64,000 nt of DNA from Flammeovirga agarivorans (GCF_012641475.1 NZ_JABAIL010000005.1:601259-665258), one strand, 5' to 3'; positions 47,080 through 56,528 are shown, counted from the stretch's first letter. A program made the numbers and translations. The notes: generated by a model not told the origin, from the sequence alone.

Positions 47080-49524
47080 ATGAAAACCCCAACGAAGATA
47101 ACCTTACAATTCTACTTATTTCTGTGTTTTATGATTTTTTCTTCATGGTCAATGGGGCAAAGGTCATTCAAAAGCTACCAATTAAATGGACAGAACCTAG
47201 AAATAACAACTTCTGACGGTAAAGTTGTTTTAAGACCTTTTGATCGTCAAATAATAGAGACACAGTTTTATCCTAATGGTGTGGATGTATTGCCATTATC
47301 TGAAGCAGTGATTATGGCTCCGAATAAAGTAGAAGTGTCTGCAAAAGATAATGGAACAAGCATATCTTTTCAATTGGAAGATGGGATAAAGGCAGAAATA
47401 AAGAAAAAGCCTTTCCATATAAGTTACTTCTACAACCAAGAAAAAATTCTGTCAGAGTCAAAAGGATATTTTGATGCTGATACTTTAAAAGGATTCAAGT
47501 TTGAAATTCAGGAAGATGAAGCTTTGTATGGTGGAGGTGAAAGAGCGTTGGATTTAGATCGAAGAGGACATCGTTTACCATTGTATAACAGAGCACATTA
47601 TGCCAATGAAGAGTTTGCTATTCAGATGAATTATGGAATGCCTTTAATTATTTCATCAAAGAAATATGCATTACTCTATGACAACGCACCTATTGGATTT
47701 ATTGATGTTGGTGAAAGAAAAAGTAATGAACTATCGTTCGAAACGATTGGAGGAAGGTCAAGTTATGTTGTTGTGGCAGGCAGTGATTTTAAAGATTTAC
47801 TCTATCAATTTACAACCTTAACGGGTAGACAACCATTACCACCAAGATGGATGTTTGGCAATTTCTCTTCTCGATTTGGTTATCATACAGAAGAGGAAGT
47901 ACTATCAACTATTGCGGAGTTTAGAAAACAACAGGTTCCTGTAGATGCAATCATTTTAGATCTTTATTGGTTTGGACCTGATGTAAAAGGTTCAATGGGT
48001 ACATTAGACTGGTACAAGCCAAACTTTCCCCATCCTACACAAATGATAGATTCTTTAAAGAATGAAGGAGTGAAGACGGTTTTAATAACAGAGCCATTTA
48101 TTACAACAACTTCAGGAAAATGGGATGAAGCGGTAGAGAAAGGTGTATTAGCAAAAGATAAGTTTGGTAAGACATATGTATATGATTTCTTCTTTGGGGA
48201 AACGGGCTTAGTAGATGTCTTTGATCCGAAAGCTGAAGATTGGTTTTGGAATATTTATAAAGGATTAGTCGACCAAGGTGTTACTGGTTGGTGGGGAGAT
48301 TTGGGAGAGCCAGAAGTTCACCCAACAGAAATAATGCATAAAACCGGCACAGCAGATGAGTTACATAATGTTTATGGTCATCAATGGGCGAAGGTAATTT
48401 ATGATGGATATAAGAAAGATTTCCCTACAGAAAGACCATTTATCTTAATGCGATCAGGTTATGTTGGATCTCAACGATATGGAATGGTTCCTTGGTCTGG
48501 TGACGTGAATAGAACTTTTGGAGGTCTTACTCCACAATCACAAATTAGTATGACCATGGGTTTGAGTGGAGTTCCATATATGCATTCAGATTTAGGTGGA
48601 TTTGTTAATTCAGATTTTACACAAGAAGAAGTAACAGAGCTTTATATCCGTTGGCTAGAGTATGGAGTATTCCAGCCTGTATATAGACCACATGCGCAAG
48701 AAGCAATTCCATCTGAAGTAATTTTTTATAAAGGAGAAGCACATGATATCGTAAAAAAATACATTGAGTATAGATACAAGATGTTGCCTTACAATTATAC
48801 CTTGGCCTATGAAAATGCTAAAACTGGGATTCCTCTATTAAGGCCATTATTTATGGAAGAAACAGATAACCCAGAATTGAAAAATATCTCTGATACCTAC
48901 ATGTGGGGCGATGCTTATGTAGTAGCTCCAATAACAAAGAAAGGACAAAGAAATAGAAAACTATACCTTCCTAAAGGAAATAACTGGTATCACTTATGGA
49001 CAGGAAAACCCTTCAAAGGAGGAGAGTGGGTGACAGTTGATGCTCCTTTAGACCAACTACCAGTATTTGTAAAAGGAGGAAGTATTATTCCTTTAGCCTC
49101 AAAGAACCTTCAAACTACAGAAGATTACCATGGTGAAGAGATTACCTTACAAATTTGGAGAGATAATTCTGTAGCGACTACCTCAAGAACAATTTATGAT
49201 GATGATGGTATCACATCTGGAAATATAGAGAATAAAAACTTCCAATTAATTGATGTGTTGTCTGAAGTATCAAAGAAAGGTATGACAGTGTCTTTAGCCT
49301 TATCTGGTAATTATAGTGGAGCACCAAAAACTAGAGAGATAACATTAGAAATACACAATGTTGATCATTATCCTAAATCAGTAGGTATTGGTAAGAAAAA
49401 GCAACCTACAGAAAATTGTGATATGGGATACGATAAGAAAAACAAAGTATTGTATGTCACCATTCACTGGGACGGAACAGATCAAAAAGTGTATATCATT
49501 GATGGTAAAGTGAAAAAGAAATAA
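47080..49524 (+). CDS. glycoside hydrolase family 31 (alpha-glucosidase or transglucosylase)
   Basis: An 814-residue exported enzyme with a signal peptide (1-27, ending SWSMGQ), an N-terminal beta-sandwich with a DALYGGGERA-type motif, a TIM barrel, and C-terminal beta domains. The catalytic nucleophile is Asp407 in GWWGDLGEPEVHP and the acid/base is Asp475 in WSGDVNRTFGG. The GWWGDLGEPE form resembles oligosaccharide 4-alpha-glucosyltransferases and starch-active GH31 enzymes. It would act on alpha-glucans in the periplasm or at the surface. No SusCD pair is in the window, so it is not part of a visible polysaccharide utilisation locus. Confidence 0.9.
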   Translation: MKTPTKITLQFYLFLCFMIFSSWSMGQRSFKSYQLNGQNLEITTSDGKVVLRPFDRQIIETQFYPNGVDVLPLSEAVIMAPNKVEVSAKDNGTSISFQLEDGIKAEIKKKPFHISYFYNQEKILSESKGYFDADTLKGFKFEIQEDEALYGGGERALDLDRRGHRLPLYNRAHYANEEFAIQMNYGMPLIISSKKYALLYDNAPIGFIDVGERKSNELSFETIGGRSSYVVVAGSDFKDLLYQFTTLTGRQPLPPRWMFGNFSSRFGYHTEEEVLSTIAEFRKQQVPVDAIILDLYWFGPDVKGSMGTLDWYKPNFPHPTQMIDSLKNEGVKTVLITEPFITTTSGKWDEAVEKGVLAKDKFGKTYVYDFFFGETGLVDVFDPKAEDWFWNIYKGLVDQGVTGWWGDLGEPEVHPTEIMHKTGTADELHNVYGHQWAKVIYDGYKKDFPTERPFILMRSGYVGSQRYGMVPWSGDVNRTFGGLTPQSQISMTMGLSGVPYMHSDLGGFVNSDFTQEEVTELYIRWLEYGVFQPVYRPHAQEAIPSEVIFYKGEAHDIVKKYIEYRYKMLPYNYTLAYENAKTGIPLLRPLFMEETDNPELKNISDTYMWGDAYVVAPITKKGQRNRKLYLPKGNNWYHLWTGKPFKGGEWVTVDAPLDQLPVFVKGGSIIPLASKNLQTTEDYHGEEITLQIWRDNSVATTSRTIYDDDGITSGNIENKNFQLIDVLSEVSKKGMTVSLALSGNYSGAPKTREITLEIHNVDHYPKSVGIGKKKQPTENCDMGYDKKNKVLYVTIHWDGTDQKVYIIDGKVKKK

Positions 49525-49557
49525 ACATATTTAAATGAGTAATTAATATTGTTTATC

Positions 49558-49580
49558 CTGAAATCGATTTTCAGTTTTTT
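49558..49580 (+). terminator. intrinsic terminator after the GH31 gene
   Basis: The stem CTGAAA with TTTCAG around a 5-base loop is followed by six T residues, 34 bases after the stop codon. Confidence 0.6.
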
Positions 49581-49608
49581 AACCAAATAAGCATTATCAA
49601 ACTCAACG

Positions 49609-49673
49609 GATCCCCATTGTTATTAGTTGAATAGAATACTATTATCATTTTAATTTCAACAACAATGGGGATC
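49609..49673 (+). promoter_or_regulatory. long hairpin that encloses the start codon of the next gene
   Basis: A 13-base perfect stem, GATCCCCATTGTT at 49609-49621 with AACAATGGGGATC at 49661-49673, is extended by GTTGAA (49626-49631) with TTCAAC (49655-49660) after a 4-base bulge; the loop is 23 bases. The right arm contains the ATG at 49665 of the small membrane protein. If the arms pair in the mRNA, the start codon is closed; the arrangement resembles an RNA switch. No T run follows the right arm, so it is not a terminator. Confidence 0.6.
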
Positions 49674-49928
49674 TTATTTATTTATCTTATGATTATTAAT
49701 ATCATAGGAGTAACAGTCGTACTGTTAGATTATTATCACGTAATTCCAAGAGTACCATCTTTAGTACTTCACCTTTTGGAGTTGATGGGAGGAGTTATTA
49801 TGATGTTGCCCGTTTTATTTATTCTAAAACATAATAGAGTATTTAGAGAAAGCTACTATTTAGTCAGCTTTTGGACGCTAACAATTTGGTTTTTTATTAG
49901 CTATATCAAATTCGAATTTCTAGGTTAA
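49665..49928 (+). CDS. small membrane protein, DUF1294-like
   Basis: An 87-residue protein that is nearly all membrane: three hydrophobic segments (about 2-22, 35-55, 65-82). The opening FIYLMIINIIGVTVVLLDYY, the later ELMGGVIMMLP and a single LKHNRVFRE loop follow the pattern of the DUF1294 family, but the usual Asp-Lys and His-Lys positions are changed, so this is a divergent member or an unrelated protein of like shape. The start codon lies inside the hairpin at 49609-49673. Confidence 0.55.
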   Translation: MGILFIYLMIINIIGVTVVLLDYYHVIPRVPSLVLHLLELMGGVIMMLPVLFILKHNRVFRESYYLVSFWTLTIWFFISYIKFEFLG

Positions 49929-50018
49929 ATTATATTGTTAGTTTATTCGATTTATCTTCATCATATACATAATAAAAGAGTATATTTGAACTTCTAAATG
50001 CTCAAGATTCCCCATAAA

Positions 50019-51095
50019 ATGATCAAGAAGTTTTTAATTCTCTTTTTGTACTTAGCCTTTTTTACAGCACTAACATCAAGTGCACAAAATTCCCTAAAGT
50101 TCAATCAAGACAGTGTTTTTCTAGGTAAGTTATCTTATGCTCAAGATACGATAGAACATACATTTCCTTTTAGTGTAGTAAGTGCCTCCGAAATCAAAAT
50201 TGATACTGTTGTTTCGGATTGTGCTTGTCTTGAGGCTATTTATCCTACAAATAGTCTGTCATCTGGAGCTTCAGGTGAAATCACTGTGAGGTATTTGCCA
50301 TATAAAGCAGGCCCTTTTTCAAAAACGATAAGTATAAAAATTGTAGGGAAATCCACTGAACAAGAAATCAAGTTGGCAGGGTTTATCAGGCCTTACAAAC
50401 TGAATGCTGAACAGATGTACCCGTACGAAAATAATGGGATTAGATGGGCTCATAAGAAAGTGAGTTTTGGTATTCTAACAGCGCAAGGGATTGCATCTAA
50501 AACGGTATACTTTTATAATAACACAGAAGACACTTTAAGATTTGAGAAGCCTGCTCTTTTACCAGATTATCTTGGTATTTTAATTGATAGTTCTAGATAT
50601 ACTGTTCCTCCACAATCAGAAGGCTCATTTGAGTTGTTTATCAAACCAGAGGATAGAGAAGAATATGGTTATGCTCAAGATACCTTTTCTATTCTTTTAA
50701 CCAATGGAGATCAAGATATTGAAAGTAACTGTGTCGTTTCAGCCTCTATTCATTTTCCAGAGTCTCAAGGTGACGGACCTAAACCAAAAATGGGTTTATC
50801 TAGTACATATATGAATTTGGGTAATGTGAAAAATGATGGGAAGAAAATTGTGACTCTTTCTGTGATGAACACTGGAAAAGTGCCCCTCAAGATATTAAAA
50901 GTAGAAGCGAATCATGGTTTAGAATTACTCAGTATTGAAGACGAAGAAGTACAACCATTTGAAACATCCAATATTAATATTCGATACTTAGAAACAGCAA
51001 GAACAGGAAAAGAGGTGAGGTCATTCACTTTGTTTACCAATGATCCAACAGATCCAGTGACGATTATTACGGTTAAAGCGAACGTAGTAAAATAA
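50019..51095 (+). CDS. secreted DUF1573 (Ig-like) protein
   Basis: The ATG at 50019 gives 358 residues with a normal signal peptide (MIKKFLILFLYLAFFTALTS, ending SAQ); an ATG at 49998 adds 7 residues. The first domain has the DUF1573 signature: an INTV-like strand, then SDCACLEA, and a GEITVRYLPYKAGPFSKTI strand. Two more immunoglobulin-like regions follow (about 130-245 and 255-358), the last with MNLGNVKNDGKKIVTLSVMN. These domains are ASPM-SPD-2-Hydin relatives and occur in periplasmic and surface proteins of Bacteroidota. Function unknown. Confidence 0.75.
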   Translation: MIKKFLILFLYLAFFTALTSSAQNSLKFNQDSVFLGKLSYAQDTIEHTFPFSVVSASEIKIDTVVSDCACLEAIYPTNSLSSGASGEITVRYLPYKAGPFSKTISIKIVGKSTEQEIKLAGFIRPYKLNAEQMYPYENNGIRWAHKKVSFGILTAQGIASKTVYFYNNTEDTLRFEKPALLPDYLGILIDSSRYTVPPQSEGSFELFIKPEDREEYGYAQDTFSILLTNGDQDIESNCVVSASIHFPESQGDGPKPKMGLSSTYMNLGNVKNDGKKIVTLSVMNTGKVPLKILKVEANHGLELLSIEDEEVQPFETSNINIRYLETARTGKEVRSFTLFTNDPTDPVTIITVKANVVK

Positions 51096-51123
51096 GTACC
51101 ATACTATCTAGTGGTACACATAG

Positions 51124-51162
51124 AAAGTCGGTTCATATTATAAAATGAGCCGACTTTTTTTT
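51124..51162 (+). terminator. intrinsic terminator after the DUF1573 gene
   Basis: AAAGTCGGTTCAT pairs with ATGAGCCGACTTT (one G-T pair) around an 8-base loop, followed by a run of T. It contains the upstream-most ATG (51145) of the next reading frame, which argues against that start. Confidence 0.9.
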
Positions 51163-51189
51163 ATTCCTTTTATAGTTTGTGAGAGTGAA

Positions 51190-52350
51190 ATGAAAATGAG
51201 ACAGACTATGAAATGTATTAAACTATTCTTCTTCCTCTTCCTAACTATCTTACCTATTTTTAATATTACCGCTGCTAGCTATTATCCCAATGGGGTAGTA
51301 ACCATTAATTCCTATTCGGATTGGCAAAATGTAGCCAATTGGATTAATGCAGATGGCGGAACAGGGTACCCTTCTGATACAGATAAGATCATTTTATCCA
51401 ATGCTAAAGAGTTAAGGTTAAACGATGATATAACCACTCATATTTTTGGGGTGTATTTGGAGTTTGAAGCAGATGGTAGGTGTTCAATTCTAGAACAAGG
51501 AAAATTGTTTGTATTGGACAATTTATTGCTTCAAAATAGTAATGTACAATTAGAAGTATATGGGTATCTAGAGATTGAAAATAACCTACAGTTGGATAAT
51601 GGTAACCTACTTATTAAAAACGGTGGAGAACTGATCGTTAACAACCACTTTACAAGATCTGATATCGGTAGCGGACAAATTAGTATTGAACATGATGAAT
51701 CAGCATTTAGAGTATATGGAGACTTTACTGATGATCATTATAGACCCAGTGTAACCAATAATCCAACGATAGATATTCAGGGTGCTTGCTATACCAAAGC
51801 TGGAGGGTTTTGTGATTTAAATTTACCAGTGGAACTAGTATCTTTTACTGCAGACGCTAATCATAAAAACATATATATAGAATGGAGTACAGCACAAGAA
51901 ATTAATAATGACTTCTTTATTCTACAACGATCTATTGATAAAAGAGATTGGTTTGATCTATCAAGAATAAAAGGAGCGGGTAACTCTAATCAGACTCACT
52001 ATTATGAGTATATAGATGAGATAAAAAGTTTAAATAACAGTGTTTATTATAGATTACTACAAGTAGATTTTGATGGATCCACTACGGTATATGGACCATT
52101 ATCAACTAGAGTAAATAATATTGAAGAGCACCTAAAGATATTAAGTAGGGAAAATAGTTATCAGGTTATTATACAAGTAGAGAGTGATGAGATGATACGA
52201 TATTGTTTATTCTCTTCAACTGGAAAACAAACAATTTTTAGAGAGGTAGAATCCAATAGTTTTATAATTGAATCTAAATGTCTTTTTGAAGGGATAAATA
52301 TATTATTCGTTCAGCAAGGGCATAAGATATTTTTAAAAAAGATCATGTAA
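51190..52350 (+). CDS. secreted protein with type IX secretion C-terminal signal
   Basis: The frame opens with an ATG at 51145, but that lies in a terminator hairpin; ATG codons at 51190, 51196 and 51208 all give a good signal peptide (MKCIKLFFFLFLTILPIFN, ending TAA). From 51190 there are 386 residues. The first 200 residues form a beta-helix-like region (LFVLDNLLLQNSNVQLEVYG). A fibronectin-like domain follows (LPVELVSFTADANHKNIYIE, then FFILQRSIDKRDWFDL and YYRLLQVDFDGST). The last 80 residues match a type A sorting domain (GINILFVQQGHKIFLKKIM), so the protein would be exported by the type IX system. Binding target unknown. Convergent with rplL. Confidence 0.78.
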   Translation: MKMRQTMKCIKLFFFLFLTILPIFNITAASYYPNGVVTINSYSDWQNVANWINADGGTGYPSDTDKIILSNAKELRLNDDITTHIFGVYLEFEADGRCSILEQGKLFVLDNLLLQNSNVQLEVYGYLEIENNLQLDNGNLLIKNGGELIVNNHFTRSDIGSGQISIEHDESAFRVYGDFTDDHYRPSVTNNPTIDIQGACYTKAGGFCDLNLPVELVSFTADANHKNIYIEWSTAQEINNDFFILQRSIDKRDWFDLSRIKGAGNSNQTHYYEYIDEIKSLNNSVYYRLLQVDFDGSTTVYGPLSTRVNNIEEHLKILSRENSYQVIIQVESDEMIRYCLFSSTGKQTIFREVESNSFIIESKCLFEGINILFVQQGHKIFLKKIM

Positions 52351-52352
52351 TA

Positions 52353-52390
52353 AAAAAGGGTGAAACCTTACGGAATCACCCTTTTTATTT
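52353..52390. terminator. bidirectional terminator between rplL and the type IX cargo gene
   Basis: The stem AAAAAGGGTGA with its complement around a 12-base loop is flanked by T runs on both strands. It ends the ribosomal protein operon on the minus strand. Confidence 0.9.
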
Positions 52391-52421
52391 ATATCGATTA
52401 ATTTAAGCGCTAAGGCTAAAA

Positions 52422-52799
52422 TTATTTAATTTCGATTTCAGCACCTTCAGCTGCTAAAGCGTCTTTTAATGCTTCAGCCTCTTCTTTAGAGATACCTTCT
52501 TTGATTGGAGCAGGAGCAGAATCAGCTAATTCTTTAGCTTCTTTTAAACCTAAACCAGCAGCAGACTTAAGAGCCTTAACTACTTTTAATTTAGCTGAAC
52601 CAGCTGATTTTAAGATCACGTCGAATTCAGTTTTTTCTTCAGCAGCAGCACCACCTTCAGCACCACCTGCAACCATTACTGGAGCAGCAGCAGCAGCTGG
52701 CTCGATACCATGCTCTTCTTTCAAGATCTCAGCAAGTTCTTGTACTTCCTTTACTGTTAAGTTAACTAACTCTTCTGCGAATTTTTTCAAATCTGCCAT
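52422..52799 (-). CDS. rplL: ribosomal protein bL12 (L7/L12)
   Basis: A 125-residue acidic stalk protein of the 50S subunit that recruits translation factors. It shows the N-terminal dimerisation part ([20 protein letters not shown]), an Ala/Gly-rich hinge ([20 protein letters not shown]) and the C-terminal globular domain ([20 protein letters not shown], ending AEGAEIEIK). It is the last gene of the secE-nusG-rplKAJL operon here, 113 bases after rplJ. In most bacteria rpoB and rpoC follow rplL; here a terminator and an unrelated convergent gene follow instead. Confidence 0.97.
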   Translation of the reverse strand: MADLKKFAEELVNLTVKEVQELAEILKEEHGIEPAAAAAPVMVAGGAEGGAAAEEKTEFDVILKSAGSAKLKVVKALKSAAGLGLKEAKELADSAPAPIKEGISKEEAEALKDALAAEGAEIEIK

Positions 52800-52912
52800 T
52801 TTTGTAAAATTAAAATGTGTTTTTTAAAATAATGTTACGATATATATATGGAAGCAACTAGGCGTAACTTTCAAATGCCATGTTGCAAGAGGTTTTTTTA
52901 GAAAGGGCTATA

Positions 52913-53458
52913 TTACTCTCCTTTCTCCTCAAGCGTTTTCAACAAGCCAGATAATGTTTGACCTGATGATTGTAATGCTGAAACAACGTTCTTAGCAGGA
53001 GATTGTAACAATCCTAAGACGTCACCAATAAGTTCTGCTTTTGATTTTACCGCTGTTAAAGCTTCTAAGTGTTGTTCACCTACGTATAATCCACCGTCAA
53101 TTGAAGCTGCCTTCAATGCAGGAATTTTACGGTCTTTAGGCATACCCGCTTGGAAGTCTTTTAAAACTTTCGCTGGAGCTGCACCCGACTCTGGTGAAAA
53201 CAAGATACCTGACATGCCTTTTAAAGCTGAACCTTTCAATTCAGAATAATCAACATCAGTATCTAATTTGTCAAGAGCTTTCGCAATTAGCGTGTTCTTG
53301 ACTACTTGATATTTAATACCCTTTGCAAAGCAAGCCTTACGGAAGCCGTTTACTTCATCAACAGTCATAGTAGCACTGTTTACAATGTAGAAGTAATCAC
53401 AAGCTGCCAATTGTTGGCTTAACTCTTCAACGAGTTGTACTTTCTGATCTTTTGTCAT
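52913..53458 (-). CDS. rplJ: ribosomal protein uL10
   Basis: A 181-residue base of the ribosomal stalk, which binds 23S rRNA and carries L7/L12 dimers. The start TKDQKVQLVEELSQQLAACD and the VDEVNGFRKACFAKGIKYQV region are typical. It begins 2 bases after the rplA stop codon. No L10-binding leader is possible between rplA and rplJ because the genes almost touch, so any autoregulation must act elsewhere, for example in the 113-base gap before rplL. Confidence 0.96.
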   Translation of the reverse strand: MTKDQKVQLVEELSQQLAACDYFYIVNSATMTVDEVNGFRKACFAKGIKYQVVKNTLIAKALDKLDTDVDYSELKGSALKGMSGILFSPESGAAPAKVLKDFQAGMPKDRKIPALKAASIDGGLYVGEQHLEALTAVKSKAELIGDVLGLLQSPAKNVVSALQSSGQTLSGLLKTLEEKGE

Positions 53459-53460
53459 AA

Positions 53461-54153
53461 TTAGCTATCGATTGAACTCTTGTCAACTTTGATACCAGGA
53501 CCCATAGTTGTAGAGATCGTTACGCTCTTAAAATATGTACCTTTAGCTGAAGAAGGCTTCAATTTAGATAAAGTTGAGATCAACTCAGCTGCATTGTCTT
53601 TCAACTGCTCAGCAGAGAATGATGCTTTACCTACTGAAGTATGAATGATACCAGTTTTGTCAACTTTAAAGTCGATTTTACCAGCTTTCACTTCTTTTAC
53701 AGCTTTACCAACTTCTAATGTTACAGTACCCGCTTTAGGGTTTGGCATTAGACCACGAGGACCTAAAACTCTACCTAAACGACCTACTTTAGCCATTACT
53801 GTTGGCATAGTGATGATTACGTCGATATCAGTCCATCCACCTTCGATTTTCTTGATGAATTCGTCTAAACCTGCGTAGTCAGCACCTGCTGCTTTTGCTT
53901 CTTCTTCTTTGTCTGGAGTAACTAGAGCAAGAACTCTTACTTCTTTACCAACACCGTGAGGTAATGAAACCACACCACGAACCATTTGGTCAGCTTTACG
54001 TGGATCTACACCTAAACGGATGTCAACATCTACTGAAGCATCGAACTTCTCGAAAGAAATTTCTTTCACAAGTTCAGTAGCTTTCTCTAGCGTGTATTCT
54101 TGAGTTCTATCGTATTTTGATAGAGCCTCTTTCATTTTCTTTGATACTGCCAT
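53461..54153 (-). CDS. rplA: ribosomal protein uL1
   Basis: A 230-residue protein of the L1 stalk of the 50S subunit. It has the family signature region [19 protein letters not shown] and the end of the fold [14 protein letters not shown]. In many bacteria L1 represses its own operon by binding the mRNA leader. It follows rplK after 27 bases and precedes rplJ by 2 bases. Confidence 0.97.
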   Translation of the reverse strand: MAVSKKMKEALSKYDRTQEYTLEKATELVKEISFEKFDASVDVDIRLGVDPRKADQMVRGVVSLPHGVGKEVRVLALVTPDKEEEAKAAGADYAGLDEFIKKIEGGWTDIDVIITMPTVMAKVGRLGRVLGPRGLMPNPKAGTVTLEVGKAVKEVKAGKIDFKVDKTGIIHTSVGKASFSAEQLKDNAAELISTLSKLKPSSAKGTYFKSVTISTTMGPGIKVDKSSIDS

Positions 54154-54180
54154 GATTAAAAACTAATTTACTTGTAGAAA

Positions 54181-54624
54181 TTAAGCCTCCCAAGGAGCTG
54201 TTCCCTCTACTGTGATACCCATGCTACGAGCTGTACCCGCAACCATTTTCATACCTGATTCAACTGTAGAACAGTTTAAGTCTGGTAATTTTGTCTCTGC
54301 AATCGTTCTTAATTGATCCCAAGTAACTGACGCTACTTTCTTACGGTTAGGCTCAGAAGAACCTTTTTTAATTTTTGCCGCATCCATGATCAAATTAGCC
54401 GCTGGAGGAGTTTTAATTACGAAATCAAAAGACTTGTCTTTGAAAATTGTAATTAATACAGGCAATAATTGCCCTCCTTTGTCTTGAGTACGAGCGTTGA
54501 ACTGTTTACAGAAATCCATAATGTTCAATCCCTTCGAACCTAACGCAGGACCTACTGGCGGCGACGGATTGGCTGCTCCACCTTTAATTTGAAGCTTTAG
54601 GAAACCTTCGATTTCTTTTGCCAT
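54181..54624 (-). CDS. rplK: ribosomal protein uL11
   Basis: A 147-residue protein of the GTPase-associated centre of the 50S subunit. The [20 protein letters not shown] stretch in the N-terminal domain and the C-terminal RNA-binding domain with [12 protein letters not shown] are clear. One base separates it from the nusG stop codon, indicating translational coupling. Confidence 0.97.
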   Translation of the reverse strand: MAKEIEGFLKLQIKGGAANPSPPVGPALGSKGLNIMDFCKQFNARTQDKGGQLLPVLITIFKDKSFDFVIKTPPAANLIMDAAKIKKGSSEPNRKKVASVTWDQLRTIAETKLPDLNCSTVESGMKMVAGTARSMGITVEGTAPWEA

Positions 54625-54625
54625 C

Positions 54626-55198
54626 TTATTCTTCTTTTTCTACTTGTTTATAATCGAGTTCCACTGGCGCATTACGACCAAAGATCTTCACCATGACATT
54701 GAGTTTTTTCTTCTCTTCGAAGACTTCCTCTACGCTTCCGGAGAATCCAGAGAATGGACCATCCATAACACGTACTGTTTCGCCGACAGAGTAAGACGTG
54801 TCATGTTTAACTTCGCCTTCGTCCGACTCATCGACTTTGCCTAGGATCTGATTAATCTCTGACTCGCGCATTGGTTTTGGAAGCACTGTGGGATCCTTAG
54901 TATCCGCATTCAGAAATCCAATGACACCGGGAACACTATTAATCGTGTGTTGTACCTCACCGTTAGTTAAATCAGCTTGGACGATAACGTATCCAGGAAG
55001 TAAGTTTTTTTCAACAGCAATCTTTTTCACCTTGCCGTCTCTTTGCTTTCTTGCCTGATATACTTTTTCTGTAGGTACTATAACTTCAGTGATAAATTTT
55101 TCAAGCTTCTGATTTTCTAACTCTTTAAGTAAGTAATCTTTCACTTTCTTCTCTTGACCACTTACAGCTCTAACTACATACCATTTAAGCTCACCCAT
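54626..55198 (-). CDS. nusG: transcription termination/antitermination factor NusG
   Basis: A 190-residue factor that binds RNA polymerase and links it to ribosomes or Rho. It has the NGN domain ([20 protein letters not shown], then [14 protein letters not shown]) and the C-terminal KOW domain ([18 protein letters not shown]). It lies between secE and rplK in the classical order. Within the same operon NusG and ribosomal proteins are thus made together. Confidence 0.97.
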   Translation of the reverse strand: MGELKWYVVRAVSGQEKKVKDYLLKELENQKLEKFITEVIVPTEKVYQARKQRDGKVKKIAVEKNLLPGYVIVQADLTNGEVQHTINSVPGVIGFLNADTKDPTVLPKPMRESEINQILGKVDESDEGEVKHDTSYSVGETVRVMDGPFSGFSGSVEEVFEEKKKLNVMVKIFGRNAPVELDYKQVEKEE

Positions 55199-55260
55199 CG
55201 CTTTTTAGTTTAATCTGTTGAGGTTTCTTAACTAAATACAAATTCTTTTGTGACTGCTCC

Positions 55261-55452
55261 TTAGTAAGCGTTGTAGAAAAATGTTAGTGCTTCGTTGAAG
55301 CCTAAATCTACAAGACCGATTACCAATGCAAACACAACTGAAGCTACTAGCACTAAAATAGAGCTATCTTGAGCTTCTTTAAACGACAACCAAGATACGT
55401 TGTCTGTCATCTCTGTGTATGACTCTCTTAAGAATTGCATTAATTTATTCAT
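55261..55452 (-). CDS. secE: preprotein translocase subunit SecE
   Basis: A 63-residue inner membrane protein from the ATG at 55452; the open frame extends upstream to a TTG at 55500 but the ATG gives the family start (MNKLMQFLRESYTEM). The core is an amphipathic helix followed by one membrane segment (SSILVLVASVVFALVIGLVD), the short single-span form. It clamps SecY in the protein export channel. It lies between tRNA-Trp and nusG as in other Bacteroidota. Confidence 0.92.
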   Translation of the reverse strand: MNKLMQFLRESYTEMTDNVSWLSFKEAQDSSILVLVASVVFALVIGLVDLGFNEALTFFYNAY

Positions 55453-55566
55453 AATTCTTTCGAATTTTGCACACAAAAAAAGTTGCCTTTGCGGTAACAA
55501 CTTTGGATTGTGTAAAAGTTTATAATCAATTGAACGGCTAAATATAGTAAGTTCAATTTAAATTTG

Positions 55567-55639
55567 CACGGGCAGTAGGATTCGAACCCACGACCTGCGG
55601 TTTTGGAGACCGTAACTCTACCAGCTGAGCTATGCCCGT
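55567..55639 (-). tRNA. tRNA-Trp (anticodon CCA)
   Basis: A 73-base cloverleaf on the minus strand with a 7-base acceptor stem (ACGGGCA with TGCCCGT), D arm, anticodon loop CTCCAAA and T arm GTGGGTTCGAATCCTAC. It is the first element of the secE-nusG operon. Confidence 0.96.
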
Positions 55640-55689
55640 AAATCGTCTATTCTCAGTGTTTTAGATAATCACCTTGAATTTCCGAGATG

Positions 55690-55720
55690 CAAAGGTAGAT
55701 ACTTGAAATAATAAAACAAA
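55690..55720 (-). promoter_or_regulatory. promoter of the tRNA-Trp-secE-nusG-rpl operon
   Basis: On the minus strand: TTTG (55720-55717), exactly 19 bases, then TACCTTTG (55697-55690), followed by GCATCTCGG. This matches the Bacteroidota consensus completely. It would drive all genes down to rplL. Confidence 0.85.
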
Positions 55721-55859
55721 TAAGAATCTAAAAATTTTTCTTAATTCATATTAATATACAGTGAGTTAGACGATATAAATGTATATTGCAATCATTATAA
55801 TAGGCCATATCACTGCTTATAGACGTATTTACTGTGCTATTTTATCATTTTATTATATA

Positions 55860-56462
55860 ATGAGAATTTTTTTATTTTTTTCTATAATACTGTTGTACTG
55901 CCATAAAATAACAGCTCAAACATCACTTTCTGAAAGTTTAGCTTTCAATGATGGAACCTTAGAAATAAATGCTTCAGCGAAATCAGGTGAGGATTCTTTT
56001 TTCCAATTATCAAATTCGAGCTCTAATAAAACGGTCTTTTGGGAGGTGTTTAGAGAAACAGGTACCCTAAAAAGAAAGTATGAGCTGAATAGACTTCCTC
56101 AAGGGTATTATAAATTTCAGTTTGCTTTAGATGGAAAAGCAGTCTATGGAGAAGTATCTAACCTTAGTTCTGGTGTGAACATTAAGATATATGATAAAGA
56201 TACTTTTTATAAGAGACCTTATTTTAATGTAACTGTAGAAGGTGACACATTAAATGTAGATGGTTATTTCGGGAAACATGCAGAGGTGACTTTATCCATA
56301 AAAAATGAAACAGAAGAAGAAGACGCCTTCAATTCTAAAGTTTCTTTAAAAGATGGAGCATTAAAAACACAATATATTCTATCCGATTTTCAAAATGGAT
56401 TATATGTGATTAGAGCTAGTATGACCGATAAAACCTTTGTTAGAAATTTTAATCTAAAATAA
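55860..56462 (+). CDS. secreted hypothetical protein
   Basis: The ATG at 55860 gives 200 residues with a clean signal peptide (MRIFLFFSIILLYCHKITAQ); the frame also extends to an ATG at 55779, but that part is not signal-like. The mature part is beta-rich with a predicted Ig-like form (EINASAKSGEDSFFQLSN, TLNVDGYFGKHAEVTLSIKN) and ends in GLYVIRASMTDKTFVRNFN, reminiscent of a short type IX sorting tail. Function unknown. Confidence 0.6.
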   Translation: MRIFLFFSIILLYCHKITAQTSLSESLAFNDGTLEINASAKSGEDSFFQLSNSSSNKTVFWEVFRETGTLKRKYELNRLPQGYYKFQFALDGKAVYGEVSNLSSGVNIKIYDKDTFYKRPYFNVTVEGDTLNVDGYFGKHAEVTLSIKNETEEEDAFNSKVSLKDGALKTQYILSDFQNGLYVIRASMTDKTFVRNFNLK

Positions 56463-56528
56463 TTTCACATTTAATATTCTAACACTCAAATCGTTTACAT
56501 TTCTTTAAAAAACTTTTTTGAGAAATTC

